Source of the DNA: Achromobacter xylosoxidans
GTDB taxonomy: Bacteria; Pseudomonadota; Gammaproteobacteria; Burkholderiales; Burkholderiaceae_B
NCBI RefSeq assembly: GCF_001457475.1
Contig: NZ_LN831029.1
Location: 3,596,001 to 3,660,000 of the forward strand
Direction: 5' to 3'
DNA: 64,000 bases
The notes beneath the pieces were generated by a model. That model saw only the letters and a list, made by a program, of their open reading frames with translations. It made no database searches and was not told the origin of the DNA. Of the stretch, positions 38,340-50,062 are shown in pieces. Position 1 is the stretch's first letter; every line of letters starts with the position of its first letter. The position numbers were made by a program, and so were the translations under genes.

Positions 38340-38622
38340 GTCGAGTCTCCAGGGACGGCCGGCATTCCTTCATTGCAACCCGGCGCCCCGCAGGCGATTG
38401 TCAATTTTTTTTATCGTCAATGTCAATTCTTGATGGCATTGTCAAGACTTCTTTGCTGGGAAAGAATAGACGGCTATAAGACGGGCCGTTCCTGGCCCGC
38501 CAGGCGCCGCGACTGCGCCGCGTCCGCCCCGGGACGCGCCGGCCTCGCCAGAGCCCCGCTCTGCGATGCCGCCGTGCCGGCCTGGCCGGCGCGGGCGGCG
38601 ACCCTACCGGAGACACTGTCCC
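38340..38622. promoter_or_regulatory. Divergent control region, LysR gene / acyl-CoA operon
   Basis: This 283-bp gap holds three perfect TGTCAA copies (38399-38404, 38421-38426, 38440-38445) plus CGTCAA (38415-38420) in an AT-rich stretch, a probable cluster of LysR binding sites. Downstream is a candidate plus-strand promoter TTGCTG (38453-38458) and TATAAG (38475-38480), spaced 16 bases, for the acyl-CoA operon. The remaining ~140 bp before the ATG is GC-rich with no visible element. Confidence 0.5.
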
Positions 38623-40743
<2,121 letters not shown>

Positions 40744-40768
40744 CCCCATTCACCCAACGGAAACCGAC

Positions 40769-41950
40769 ATGCGAGAAGCCGTCATCGTCTCCACCGCCCG
40801 CACGCCCATCACCAAGGCGCAGCGCGGCGAATTCAACCTGATCGCCGGGCCGACCCTGGCCGCCCACGCGGTGCGCGCCGCGGTCGAGCGCAGCGGCATC
40901 GACCCCGCCCTGATCGAGGACGCCTTCATCGGCTGCGGCTACCCCGAAGGCGCCACCGGCCGCAACATCGGCCGCCAGGCGGTGATCCGCGCCGGCCTGC
41001 CGGTCGGCATCGGCGGCGCCACCGTCAACCGCTATTGCGCCTCGGGCCTGCAGGCCATCGCCTCGGCCGCGGCGCGCATCGTCATGGACGGCGCGCCCGC
41101 CGTCATCGCCGGCGGCGTCGAGCTGGTGTCGCAGATCCGCACTCGCGACGACGGCGTCAGCGGCATGGACCCGTGGATCGTGGCCAACAAGCCCGAGCTG
41201 TACCTGCCCATGATCGAGACCGCCGACATCGTCGCCGCGCGCTACGGCATCAGCCGCGAGGCGCAGGACCGCTTTGCCGCGCAGAGCCAGGCGCGCACCG
41301 AGGCGGCCCAGGCCGCCGGCCGCTATCGCGAGGAGATCATCGCCGTCACCACCACCATGGCCGTCACCGACCGCGCCACCGGCGCGGTGTCGGAACGCGA
41401 GGTCACGGTCGACAAGGACACCTGCAACCGGCCCGGCACCACCTACGAGGCGCTGGCCAAGCTGGCGCCGGTGCGCGGCCCGGACCAGTTCGTGACCGCC
41501 GGCAACGCCTCGCAGCTGTCCGACGGCGCCGCCGCCTGCGTACTGATGGAAGCGGCCGAGGCGCAGCGCGCCGGCATCCGCCCGCTGGGCGCGTTCCGCG
41601 GCCTGGCGATCGCCGGCTGCGAGCCCGACGAAATGGGCATCGGCCCGGTCTACGCGGTGCCCAAGCTGCTGGCGCGCCACGGCCTGAAGGTCGAGGACAT
41701 CGACCTGTGGGAACTGAACGAAGCCTTCGCCTCGCAGGCGCTGTACTGCCAGGAACGCCTGGGCATCCCGATGGAGCGCCTGAACGTGAATGGCGGCTCG
41801 ATCGCGCTGGGCCACCCGTTCGGCGTCACTGGCGCCCGCCTGGCTGGCCACGTGCTGCTGGAAGGCCGCCGCCGCGGCGCGCGCTACGCCGTCGTCACCA
41901 TGTGCGTGGGCGGCGGCATGGGCGCGGCCGGCCTGTTCGAAATCTACTGA
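40769..41950 (+). CDS. Acetyl-CoA acyltransferase (thiolase)
   Basis: This 393-residue thiolase cleaves 3-ketoacyl-CoA with CoA. Catalytic motifs are present: Cys in [20 protein letters not shown], the His in [17 protein letters not shown] and Cys in [11 protein letters not shown] near the C-terminus. It follows the bifunctional hydratase/dehydrogenase by 25 bp and together they complete the beta-oxidation core. Confidence 0.94.
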   Translation: MREAVIVSTARTPITKAQRGEFNLIAGPTLAAHAVRAAVERSGIDPALIEDAFIGCGYPEGATGRNIGRQAVIRAGLPVGIGGATVNRYCASGLQAIASAAARIVMDGAPAVIAGGVELVSQIRTRDDGVSGMDPWIVANKPELYLPMIETADIVAARYGISREAQDRFAAQSQARTEAAQAAGRYREEIIAVTTTMAVTDRATGAVSEREVTVDKDTCNRPGTTYEALAKLAPVRGPDQFVTAGNASQLSDGAAACVLMEAAEAQRAGIRPLGAFRGLAIAGCEPDEMGIGPVYAVPKLLARHGLKVEDIDLWELNEAFASQALYCQERLGIPMERLNVNGGSIALGHPFGVTGARLAGHVLLEGRRRGARYAVVTMCVGGGMGAAGLFEIY

Positions 41951-41961
41951 GGAATCGCCCG

Positions 41962-43158
41962 ATGGATCTGGAATTCACCCCCGAAGAAAACGCCTTCCGC
42001 GACGAGGTCCGCGCCTTCCTGGCCGCCAACCTGCCGGCGCGGCTGTCGGCCAAGGTCACGCAGGGCAAGCTGCTGGCGCGTGCCGACATGGTCGAGTGGC
42101 ACGCCATCCTCAACCGCCAGGGCTGGCTGGCCAGCCACTGGCCGGTGGAGTACGGCGGCACCGGCTGGAGCACTACGCAGAAGTACATCTTCGACAACGA
42201 GTGCGCGCTGGCCGGCGCGCCGCGCATCGTGCCGTTCGGCCTGAGCATGCTGGGCCCGGTGCTGATCAAGTACGGCAACGAGGCGCAGAAGCGCCACTGG
42301 CTGCCGCGCATCCTGGATGGTTCGGACTGGTGGTGCCAGGGCTATTCCGAGCCCGGCGCCGGCTCGGACCTGGCCTCGGTCAAGACCACCGCGGTGCGCG
42401 ACGGCGACCACTACGTCGTCAACGGCCAGAAGACCTGGACCACGCTGGGCCAGTACGCCAACATGATCTTCTGCCTGGTGCGCACCTCGAACGAGGGCCG
42501 CCGCCAGGAAGGCATCAGCTTCCTGCTGATCGACATGGCCAGCCCGGGCGTGCAGGTGCGCCCCATCATCACGCTGGACGGCGAGCACGAAGTCAACGAA
42601 GTGTTCTTCTCGGACGTGCGGGTGCCGGTCGAGAACCTGGTGGGCGAGGAAAACCGCGGCTGGACCTGCGCCAAGTACCTGCTGACCTATGAGCGCACCA
42701 ACATCGCGGGCGTCGGCCAGTCGACCGCGGCACTGGAACGCCTGAAGGCGGTGGCCGCCAGCCAGAAGAAGAACGGCCGCCCGCTGGCCGAGGATCCCGA
42801 CTTCGCCGCGCGCCTGGCGCGGGTCGAAATCGAGCTGGCCAACATGCGCACCACCAACCTGCGCGTGGTGGCGGCGGTGGCCGGCGGCGGCGCGCCCGGC
42901 GCCGAAAGCTCGATGCTGAAGATCCGCGGCACCCAGATCCGCCAGGAGATCACCGCGCTGAACCGCCGCGCCATGGGGCCCTACGCCCGCCCGTTCGTGG
43001 CCGAGGCCCTGCACGACGGCTACGACGCCGCGCCCATCGGCCCGGAGGGCGCCGACAGCGCCGCGGCGCAATACTTCAACAACCGCAAGCTGTCGATCTT
43101 CGGCGGCTCCAACGAAATCCAGAAGAACATCATCTCCAAGATGATCCTGGGACTGTAA
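41962..43158 (+). CDS. Acyl-CoA dehydrogenase
   Basis: This 398-residue FAD enzyme introduces the 2,3 double bond in acyl-CoA. It shows the family signatures: CQGYSEPGAGSDLASVKT, WTTLGQYANMIFCLVRT, and the C-terminal GGSNEIQKNIISKMIL. The gene starts 11 bp after the thiolase stop. A second, shorter acyl-CoA dehydrogenase follows; in several pathways such pairs act as a heteromeric enzyme, which is possible here. Confidence 0.93.
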   Translation: MDLEFTPEENAFRDEVRAFLAANLPARLSAKVTQGKLLARADMVEWHAILNRQGWLASHWPVEYGGTGWSTTQKYIFDNECALAGAPRIVPFGLSMLGPVLIKYGNEAQKRHWLPRILDGSDWWCQGYSEPGAGSDLASVKTTAVRDGDHYVVNGQKTWTTLGQYANMIFCLVRTSNEGRRQEGISFLLIDMASPGVQVRPIITLDGEHEVNEVFFSDVRVPVENLVGEENRGWTCAKYLLTYERTNIAGVGQSTAALERLKAVAASQKKNGRPLAEDPDFAARLARVEIELANMRTTNLRVVAAVAGGGAPGAESSMLKIRGTQIRQEITALNRRAMGPYARPFVAEALHDGYDAAPIGPEGADSAAAQYFNNRKLSIFGGSNEIQKNIISKMILGL

Positions 43159-43167
43159 AGGCCGGCC

Positions 43168-44301
43168 ATGAACTTTGAACACACCGAAGACCGGCGCATG
43201 CTGTCCGACATGCTGCGCCGCTTTGTCGCCGAACAATACGACTTCGCCACGCGCGAACGCCACGCCAGGATGGCGCAGGGCTACAACCCCGAGTTCTGGC
43301 GCCGGTATGCCGAACTGGGCGCCATCGGCGCGCTGTTCGCCGAGGAACACGGCGGGCTGGGCGGCGCGGGCTTCGACATCAGCGTGGTGTTCGAGGCGCT
43401 GGGCCGCGGCCTGGTGCTGGAACCCTTTTTGGACGCGCTGATGGTCGGCAGCGCCATCGCGCGCGCCGGCAGCCCGGCGCAACGCGAGGCGCTGGACGGC
43501 CTGATCGCGGGCGGCATCACCGCTGCGCTGGCCGCGGCCGAGCCCACCTCCGGCTATGCCCTGAACGACGTGCGCACCCGCGCCGAGCGCAGCGGCGACG
43601 GCTGGGTGCTGAACGGCGCCAAGGCGGTCGTGACGGGCGGCGAGCACGCCGACCTGTTCCTGGTGTCGGCGCGCACCGCCGGCGCCGACGACGACGAGTC
43701 CGGCATCAGCCTGTTCCTGGTCAGCGCCGGCACGCCGGGCGTGACGGCGCGCGGCTGCGACCTGATCGACGGCGGCCGCGCCGCGGAACTCGCGTTCGAG
43801 AACGTGGCGCTGGGCGCCGACAGCCTGCTGGGCGAGGCCGGCGCCGGCCATGCGCTGCTGGAACACGCCACCGGCCGCGGCATCCTGGCGCTGTGCGCCG
43901 AGGCCGTGGGCGCGATGGACTGCGCCCGCGACGCCACGCTGGAATACCTGCGCACCCGGCGCCAGTTCGGCGTGCCGATCGGCAGCTTCCAGGCGCTGCA
44001 GCACCGCATGGCCGACGTGTTGCTGGAGATCGAGCAGGCGCGCTCGGCGGTCATCAACGCCGCCGCCGCGCTCGACCATCCCGACCGCGCCACGCGCGAA
44101 CGGGCGCTGTCGGCCGCCAAGTACACCATCGGCCGCATCGGCACGCTGGTGGCCGAAGAAAGCATCCAGCTGCACGGCGGCATCGGCATGACCTGGGAAC
44201 TGCCCCTGGCGCACTACGCCAAGCGGCTGGTCATGATCGACCACCAGCTCGGCGACGAGGACCACCACCTGCGGCGCTACATCGCGCTGGGGCGGGCGTG
44301 A
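43168..44301 (+). CDS. Acyl-CoA dehydrogenase, second subunit/paralogue
   Basis: This 377-residue acyl-CoA dehydrogenase has AAAEPTSGYALNDVRT and GWVLNGAKAVVTGGEHAD in the middle domain, and the ending IQLHGGIGMTWELPLAHYAKRL. It follows the other acyl-CoA dehydrogenase by 9 bp. Tandem paralogous dehydrogenases with a long and short form are typical of operons for branched, aromatic-side-chain or sterol-type acyl-CoAs, but the substrate cannot be assigned. Confidence 0.9.
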   Translation: MNFEHTEDRRMLSDMLRRFVAEQYDFATRERHARMAQGYNPEFWRRYAELGAIGALFAEEHGGLGGAGFDISVVFEALGRGLVLEPFLDALMVGSAIARAGSPAQREALDGLIAGGITAALAAAEPTSGYALNDVRTRAERSGDGWVLNGAKAVVTGGEHADLFLVSARTAGADDDESGISLFLVSAGTPGVTARGCDLIDGGRAAELAFENVALGADSLLGEAGAGHALLEHATGRGILALCAEAVGAMDCARDATLEYLRTRRQFGVPIGSFQALQHRMADVLLEIEQARSAVINAAAALDHPDRATRERALSAAKYTIGRIGTLVAEESIQLHGGIGMTWELPLAHYAKRLVMIDHQLGDEDHHLRRYIALGRA

Positions 44302-44318
44302 GCGGCGAGGACGGCATC

Positions 44319-46250
44319 ATGACGCAGGCCCCCATAGCCTCCCCCACCGCCCCGCCCTTCGCCGCGCCATTCCCGGTGCGTTCCATCGACGACGTGCGCC
44401 GACTGGCGGCCCGGCCGCTGGCCGAGACGCTGACGGTGCAAAGCACCTACGAGATCTTCCGCAACTCGGCCGCCGCCTTCGGCGACCGCACCGCGCTGAC
44501 CTTCCTGCGCAGCGCCGATCCCGACGAGCCGGCCATCAGCTGGCGCTACGACGAGCTGCTGGCCGGCATCCACCAGACCGCCAACCTGCTGCACAGCCTG
44601 GGGCTCGGCCCTTCGGACGCGGTCGGCGTGCTGCTGCCGGGCTGCCTCGAATACCACCTGGCGCTGTGGGGCGGCGAGGCGGCCGGCATCGTGCAGCCGC
44701 TCAATCCGCTGCTGACCGAGGACAAGCTGGCCTCGCTGCTGACCACCGCTGGCGCCAAGGTGCTGATCGCCTACGGCTCGGACACCGAATGCGAATCCTG
44801 GTCCAAGGCCCTGCGCCTGCGCGAGCGGGTGCCGACGCTGCGCACGCTGCTGCGCGTCGCGCCGCATGACGAGCCGCCGTCGCAACGCCCGGCGCTGCCC
44901 GGCTTCGCGCTCGACTTCAACAGCGCGCGCGCCGCCCAGCCCTCGGACCGGCTGGTCAGCGGCCGCGTGATCCGCGCCGACGACGTGGCCGCCTACTTCC
45001 ATACCGGCGGCACCACCGGCGCGCCCAAGCTGGCCATCCATACCCACGCCAACCAGGTCTTCACGGCCTGGGCGGCGGTGCAGTTGCAGGGCGCCGGGCC
45101 CGGCGACGTGGTCATCAACGGCTATCCGCTGTTCCACGTGGCCGGCGTGCTGCCGGCCTCGCTGGCGGCGCTGTCGGCCGGCGTGCAGACCGTGATCCCG
45201 ACCACGCAGCTGCTGCGCAACCGCGAGGTGCTGCGCAATTATTGGCGGCTGGTGGAGCGCCACCGCGCCACCTCGCTGCAGGGCGTGCCGACCATCCTGG
45301 CGGCGCTGGCCGAGATCCCGCTGGACGGCGCCGACATCTCGTCGCTGCGCTACTGCCGCACCGGCGCCGCGCCGTTGCCGGCGGAGCTGGCGGCGCGCTT
45401 CGAACGCCTGTTCGGCCTGCACGTGAACGAAAGCCTGGGCATGACGGAGATGGCCGGCATCACCTCGATCACGCCGCCCGGCTCGCGCTTTCCGGTCAAC
45501 TGCGTGGGCTTTCCGCTGCCCTATGTGCAGGTGCGCGTGGTCGGCCTGGACGCGCCCGCCGGGCAGCCGGCGCGCGACCTGCCGCCCGGGCAGGCCGGCA
45601 TGCTGCTGTTCAAGTCGCCCAACGTGATCCCCGGCTTTCTCGACCCCGAGGATACGGCCCGTGCCTTCACCGCGGACGGCTGGCTCATCAGCGGCGACGT
45701 CGGCTTCCTGGATGCCGAGGGCCGCCTGCATCTGCAAGGCCGCGCCAAGGATTTGATCATCCGCGGCGGCCACAACATCGATCCCAAGACCATCGAGGAT
45801 GCGCTGGCCTCGCACCCGGCGGTGCGCATCTGCGCCGCGGTCGGCGCGCCCGATCCGTACGCGGGCGAACTGCCGATCGCCTTCGTGACCCTGGCCGACG
45901 ATGCCGAGGTCTCCGAGGCCGAGCTGGTCGCGTATGCGGCTGCCCGCGTCGACGAAGCGCCGGCGCGGCCCAAGCGCGTGATCGTGCTCGAGCAGATGCC
46001 CATGACCAATGTCGGCAAGATCTACAAGCCCGATCTGCGGCGCCTGGCCACGGCGGTGTCCGCGCGCGCCGTGGTGGAGCGCGTGCTCGCACAGGCCGGC
46101 CTGCCGCCTGACAGTTCCCTGCTGCGCGTGCTGTCCGACGCGCAGCCCGACGTCGCCGTCGAGGTCGACGCCACCGCCCCCGCGCCGCTGAAGGAGCAGC
46201 TGCGCGAGGCGTTGCAACGATTGCCGGTCAAGGTCGCGCTACGCGACTGA
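44319..46250 (+). CDS. Acyl-CoA synthetase (AMP-forming)
   Basis: This 643-residue ANL-family ligase activates a carboxylic acid as its CoA thioester. Motifs: P-loop YFHTGGTTGAPKLAIHTHAN, ESLGMTEMAGITS, WLISGDVGFLDAEGRL and GRAKDLIIRGGHNIDPKTIEDAL, and the catalytic Lys in NVGKIYKPDLR. It is longer than the typical 540-residue form because of an N-terminal extension of ~55 residues and ~60 extra C-terminal residues. ATG at 44319 has GAGGA 9 bases upstream; a GTG at 44298, overlapping the previous stop, is an alternative. It lies in the same operon. Confidence 0.92.
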   Translation: MTQAPIASPTAPPFAAPFPVRSIDDVRRLAARPLAETLTVQSTYEIFRNSAAAFGDRTALTFLRSADPDEPAISWRYDELLAGIHQTANLLHSLGLGPSDAVGVLLPGCLEYHLALWGGEAAGIVQPLNPLLTEDKLASLLTTAGAKVLIAYGSDTECESWSKALRLRERVPTLRTLLRVAPHDEPPSQRPALPGFALDFNSARAAQPSDRLVSGRVIRADDVAAYFHTGGTTGAPKLAIHTHANQVFTAWAAVQLQGAGPGDVVINGYPLFHVAGVLPASLAALSAGVQTVIPTTQLLRNREVLRNYWRLVERHRATSLQGVPTILAALAEIPLDGADISSLRYCRTGAAPLPAELAARFERLFGLHVNESLGMTEMAGITSITPPGSRFPVNCVGFPLPYVQVRVVGLDAPAGQPARDLPPGQAGMLLFKSPNVIPGFLDPEDTARAFTADGWLISGDVGFLDAEGRLHLQGRAKDLIIRGGHNIDPKTIEDALASHPAVRICAAVGAPDPYAGELPIAFVTLADDAEVSEAELVAYAAARVDEAPARPKRVIVLEQMPMTNVGKIYKPDLRRLATAVSARAVVERVLAQAGLPPDSSLLRVLSDAQPDVAVEVDATAPAPLKEQLREALQRLPVKVALRD

Positions 46251-46336
46251 CCGGCGCCATTGCAAAGCAACACAGCCGTAAAGCAGTCCCGAAGCGACAA
46301 GACCACAAAACCATAATCACATTGGAGACAAGCCCC

Positions 46337-47323
46337 ATGGCCCACCAACCCCTGCGCCGCGCCTGCCTGGGCGCCCTGCTGCTGGCGCTGGCCGGCGGCG
46401 CGCTGGCGCCCGCGGCGTCGGCGCAAAACGCCTTTCCCAACAAACCCATCACCCTTATCGTGCCGTTCCCGGCCGGGGGCTCCACCGATCGTCACATGCG
46501 CATCGTGGCGCAGGACGCATCCAAGTACCTGGGCCAGCCCGTCATCGTCGAGAACCGTCCGGGCGCCGGCGGCACCCTCGGCACCGCCACCATGTCGCGC
46601 ACCGCCAAGCCCGACGGCTACACCGTCGCGCTGTACACGCTGGCCATGCTGCGCATGCCGTACATGCAGAAGACCTCGTGGGATCCGATCAACGATTTCA
46701 CCTTCATCATTGGCCTGTCGGGCTACACGTTCGGCTTCACGGTGCGCGCCGACTCGCCCTACAAGACCTTCAACGAGTACATCGAAGCGGCGCGCAAGAA
46801 CCCCGGCAGCGTCGACTACGGCTCGACCGGCGTGGGCTCGTCGCCGCACCTGCTGATCGAGGAAATCGCCATCAACGCCAAGGTCAAGCTGAACCACGTT
46901 CCCTACAAGGGCAACGCCGACATGCAGCAGGCGCTGCTCGGCGGCCACGTCATGGCGCAGAGCGACGCCACGGGCTGGGACCAGTTCGTGGACTCGGGCA
47001 AGATGCGGCTGCTGGTGACGTTCGGCGAAAAGCGCACCACCCGCTGGCCCGACGTGCCGACCGCGCAGGAGCTGGGCTACAAGGTCGTATCGACCTCGCC
47101 CTATGGCCTGGCCGGCCCCAAGGGCATGGACCCGGCGGTGGTCAAGACGCTGCACGACGCCTTCAAGAAGGCTTTGTTCGACCCGGCCAGCATGGAGGTC
47201 ATGAAGCAGCTGAACCAGGAACCGGCCTACCGCGACAGCGCCGACTACAAGGCCTGGGCCCAGGCCACCTACGTCAAGGAAAAGGGCCTGATCGAATACC
47301 TGGGGCTGATGGCCAAGGATTGA
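46337..47323 (+). CDS. Bug-family tripartite tricarboxylate transporter receptor
   Basis: This 328-residue periplasmic binding protein has a signal peptide (LRRACLGALLLALAGGALAPAASAQ), the Bug opening NKPITLIVPFPAGGSTDRHMR and VIVENRPGAGGTLGTATMSR, and a normal length. Bug proteins bind organic acids or other small carboxylates. It is 87 bp after the acyl-CoA ligase and on the same strand, so it may bind the acid that the operon degrades. No TctAB membrane components are in the window, as is common for Bug genes. Confidence 0.92.
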   Translation: MAHQPLRRACLGALLLALAGGALAPAASAQNAFPNKPITLIVPFPAGGSTDRHMRIVAQDASKYLGQPVIVENRPGAGGTLGTATMSRTAKPDGYTVALYTLAMLRMPYMQKTSWDPINDFTFIIGLSGYTFGFTVRADSPYKTFNEYIEAARKNPGSVDYGSTGVGSSPHLLIEEIAINAKVKLNHVPYKGNADMQQALLGGHVMAQSDATGWDQFVDSGKMRLLVTFGEKRTTRWPDVPTAQELGYKVVSTSPYGLAGPKGMDPAVVKTLHDAFKKALFDPASMEVMKQLNQEPAYRDSADYKAWAQATYVKEKGLIEYLGLMAKD

Positions 47324-47378
47324 CGCCCCCTGCTTCGCCCCGGGCGGGCCGGACGCCTTGCGGCGACCGGCCCGCTTT

Positions 47379-48440
47379 TCATTGGAACGCCGGCTTGTAG
47401 GCGTACAGCCCCGGCGCGCTGCCCGTCATCACGAACAGCACGTCGCTGCCGGCTGCATGGCGGCCGGCGCGCACGTCGGCCAAGAGGCCGGCGAAGGCCT
47501 TGCCCGAATACACCGGGTCGAGCAGCAGCCCTTCGCTGCGCGCCAGCAGGCCGACGGCCTCGAGCATGGCGGGCGTGGGCACGCCGTAGGCCGGACCACG
47601 CTGGCTGCCGTCCACCAGGATGTCGTTGGGCGCCGGCGCGGCCGTCTCGCCCGTGGCGGCGCCGTGTTCGCCATCCGCCCGGCCCAGCAGCGCCAGGGTG
47701 GCGGCCGTCAGGTCGCGCGTCTTCGCCTGCGCGACCTCGGTGTCGGCCAGGGTGGTGAACGACTGCACGCGGGTTGCCGGCAGGCCCGCCGCGACCATGC
47801 CGGCGGCCAGGCCGGCGTGGGTGCCGGCGCTGCCATTGGCCACCACCACCTGCGCGAACGTCACGCCCAGGGCGCGCTCCTGCTCCAGGATCTCCTGCGC
47901 GCAGGCCGCATAGCCCAGCGCGCCGACCGGCGTGGAGCCGCCCAGCGGCGCCAGGTAGACGCGGCGTCCCGCCAGTTCCAGCGCGCGCACCCGTTCCAGG
48001 GCCGCCGCCATGGCGTCGGCGCCGACCGGCAAGGCGTGCACGGTGGCGCCGAGCAGCCGGTTGAGCAGCATGTTGCCGTTTTCTTCGTAATCGGCGTCGG
48101 CGCGCGGCACCACCCGCCCCAGCACCAGCTCGCAGGCCATGCCGGCGCGGGCCGCGGCCGCGGCGGTCAGGCGCGCATGGTTCGATTGCAGGCCGCCCAC
48201 GGTCACCACCGTGTCGGCCCCCTGCCCGCGCGCCTCGCCCAGCAGGAACTCCAGCTTGCGCAGCTTGTTGCCGCCCCCGCCCAGCGCCATGTGGTCATCG
48301 CGCTTGGCGTACAGGCGCACGCCGTTGGCCGCCGCGCCCAGCGCCGCCTCCAGCCGGGCCAGGCGCTGGATCGGCGTCGGGCCATCGAGCAGGGCGTAAC
48401 GGGGAAAGCGTTGCAGGGCGGACGACAAATCTATGGACAT
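47379..48440 (-). CDS. D-cysteine desulfhydrase / ACC-deaminase family PLP enzyme
   Basis: This 353-residue PLP enzyme has GGGGNKLRKLEFLLG with the Schiff-base Lys and the SNHARLTAAAAARAG phosphate/carboxylate loop, as in D-cysteine desulfhydrase (DcyD) and ACC deaminase. A Gly-rich cofactor-binding loop is seen in VVANGSAGTHAG and the ending DVLFVMTGSAPGLYAYKP. The specific substrate (D-Cys, ACC or another D-amino acid) is not determinable. It is divergent from the GntR/FCD gene. The start ATG at 48440 gives the family N-terminus. Confidence 0.85.
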   Translation of the reverse strand: MSIDLSSALQRFPRYALLDGPTPIQRLARLEAALGAAANGVRLYAKRDDHMALGGGGNKLRKLEFLLGEARGQGADTVVTVGGLQSNHARLTAAAAARAGMACELVLGRVVPRADADYEENGNMLLNRLLGATVHALPVGADAMAAALERVRALELAGRRVYLAPLGGSTPVGALGYAACAQEILEQERALGVTFAQVVVANGSAGTHAGLAAGMVAAGLPATRVQSFTTLADTEVAQAKTRDLTAATLALLGRADGEHGAATGETAAPAPNDILVDGSQRGPAYGVPTPAMLEAVGLLARSEGLLLDPVYSGKAFAGLLADVRAGRHAAGSDVLFVMTGSAPGLYAYKPAFQ

Positions 48441-48633
48441 GGGCGGATTCCTGGATACGTTGAAAGCCGGCCGGCAGCCGGATGCCGCTGCCGGTCCGGG
48501 CGTGACACGGGGATGGCCAGCAGGATACGCCAGGTCCCCCGGGGGATTGATCACGCTTGGCGGCGCGATTGTGCGGAATCCGGCATGAATCGACCCAGAC
48601 CGGCTCCACCGGGCGCGCAGAAGGCCGGTTCGC

Positions 48634-48661
48634 CAACAATTTTCGTATGCAATAAATGTTG
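48634..48661. promoter_or_regulatory. Candidate operator in the desulfhydrase / GntR divergent gap
   Basis: In the only AT-rich part of the 278-bp intergenic region, CAACA (48634-48638) and TGTTG (48657-48661) are inverted copies flanking CGTATGCAAT. The arrangement could be a GntR or regulatory binding site. The evidence is weak as the arms are short. Confidence 0.3.
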
Positions 48662-48718
48662 CGTGCGCGGGTTTTTGATAGACTGGCTGCCCATACCGTC
48701 TTCCCGCTCCCGCGCTTC

Positions 48719-49405
48719 ATGACCCAGGCAGTACCTCCCGACCCCAGCGCCGACGACATCGCCAAGGAAGTCGCCGCCGCCATCGTGGCGCACCGCCTGC
48801 CGCCCGGCACCCGCTTGCGCGAAGAGGCCCTGGCGCGCGTCTACAAGGTCAGCCGGACCAAGATCCGCGCCGCCCTGCTGATGCTGTCCAAGGACAAGCT
48901 GATCAACATCGTGCCCGACAAGGGCGCCTTCGTCAGCAAGCCCGACGCCAACGAGGCGCGCGAGGTCTACGCGGTGCGCCGCATCCTCGAAGCCGCGCTG
49001 GCGCGCGAGTTCGTCACCCGCGCCACGGCGGCCGACTACCGCCGCATCGACGCCCACCTGGCCGAGGAACGCGCGGCCGTGGAAAGCGGCGACGTGCAGG
49101 CGCGCAACCGCCTGCTGGGCGACTTCCACATCCTGCTGGCCGAGGCCGTCGGCAACTCGGTGCTGACCGGCATGCTGCGCGAGCTGTCGGCGCGCAGCGC
49201 CGTGATCACCGTGCTGTACCAGAGCTCGCACGACGCCAGTTGTTCCTCGCGCGAGCACCACGCCTTCATCGAAGCCGCTCGCGCCGGCGACGTCGACCGC
49301 GCCTGCGCGCTGATGGACGAGCACCTGGAACACGTGCAGACCGCGCTCGACTTCAGCGAGGGCGACCGCGCCGGCGGCGACCTGGTCGCGGCACTGTTGA
49401 GCTGA
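48719..49405 (+). CDS. GntR-family regulator (FCD domain)
   Basis: This 228-residue repressor has an N-terminal winged helix-turn-helix (VAAAIVAHRLPPGTRLREEALARVYKVSRTKIRAALLMLSKDKLI) and an all-helical FCD ligand-binding domain (EVYAVRRILEAALAREFV, FHILLAEAVGNSVLTGMLREL, SSREHHAFIEAARAGD). FCD metal-site residues are probably the His in FHILL and the His pair in EHHAF. It may regulate the divergent desulfhydrase-like gene or the upstream acid operon. Confidence 0.88.
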   Translation: MTQAVPPDPSADDIAKEVAAAIVAHRLPPGTRLREEALARVYKVSRTKIRAALLMLSKDKLINIVPDKGAFVSKPDANEAREVYAVRRILEAALAREFVTRATAADYRRIDAHLAEERAAVESGDVQARNRLLGDFHILLAEAVGNSVLTGMLRELSARSAVITVLYQSSHDASCSSREHHAFIEAARAGDVDRACALMDEHLEHVQTALDFSEGDRAGGDLVAALLS

Positions 49406-49443
49406 CGCGGCGCCACGCGTGGCGGTTTGACCGCGCGCAACCC

Positions 49444-49457
49444 TTGATTACGCGCAA
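49444..49457 (+). promoter_or_regulatory. Degenerate FNR-type box upstream of usp
   Basis: TTGAT-TACG-CGCAA (49444-49457) has a perfect left half and a 3/5 right half of the FNR/Anr consensus TTGAT-N4-ATCAA. It is 82 bp before the universal stress gene, a family often FNR/Anr-controlled under low oxygen. Only suggestive. Confidence 0.3.
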
Positions 49458-49538
49458 ACGGCGTCCGTCTCCCGCCCGATACAGTGTTACGTAGCCGCCG
49501 CAAGTCGCGGCGGCCGCCGCACAAACACGGGAGACACC

Positions 49539-49985
49539 ATGTACAAGCACATTCTCATTCCCACGGACGGCTCGCAATTGTCCTCGGAAGCCCTGGTCGA
49601 AAGCCTTGATCTGGCCAGGTCGCTGGGCGCCAAGGCCACCATCCTCACGGTCGAGGAACCCTTCCACGTCTTCGCCATGGGCGCGGCGCAGGTGGCCCAC
49701 AGCCTGGGCGAGTACCAGGACCAGATCCGCGCCCAGGCCGAACGCCTCTTGAGCGCGGCCGCCACCCAGGCGCGCGAAGCCGGCGTGCCTTGCGAAACGC
49801 TGCGCGCCACCCACGAAGATCCGTACCAGGCCATCATCGACGCGGCCCGCGAGCGCCACTGCGACCTGATCGCCATGGCTTCGCACGGCCGCCGCGGCAT
49901 GGCCGCCGTGGTGCTGGGCAGCCAGACGCAGAAGGTGCTGGCGCATTCCACCACGCCGGTGCTGGTGTACCGCAAGAAGGCCTGA
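49539..49985 (+). CDS. Universal stress protein (UspA family)
   Basis: This 148-residue protein is a single UspA domain, with the opening KHILIPTDGSQLSSEAL and the ATP-binding tail MASHGRRGMAAVVLGSQTQKVLAHSTTPVLVY, including the G-2x-G-9x-G(S/T) motif. It is presumably cytoplasmic and ATP-binding. A degenerate FNR-like site upstream hints at anaerobic induction. It stands alone. Confidence 0.93.
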   Translation: MYKHILIPTDGSQLSSEALVESLDLARSLGAKATILTVEEPFHVFAMGAAQVAHSLGEYQDQIRAQAERLLSAAATQAREAGVPCETLRATHEDPYQAIIDAARERHCDLIAMASHGRRGMAAVVLGSQTQKVLAHSTTPVLVYRKKA

Positions 49986-50062
49986 CGCGCCCGGACTCGG
50001 GCAGCCGCCGCGGTCGCCTTCCGGCAGCGGCCGGCGCCGGCCGCCCGGCCGCCTCGACCTGC

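Noticed and set aside
49444..49457. FNR/Anr box as a firm regulatory finding
   Set aside because: Only the left half-site fits fully; the right half has two mismatches, so it is listed as a low-confidence site only.
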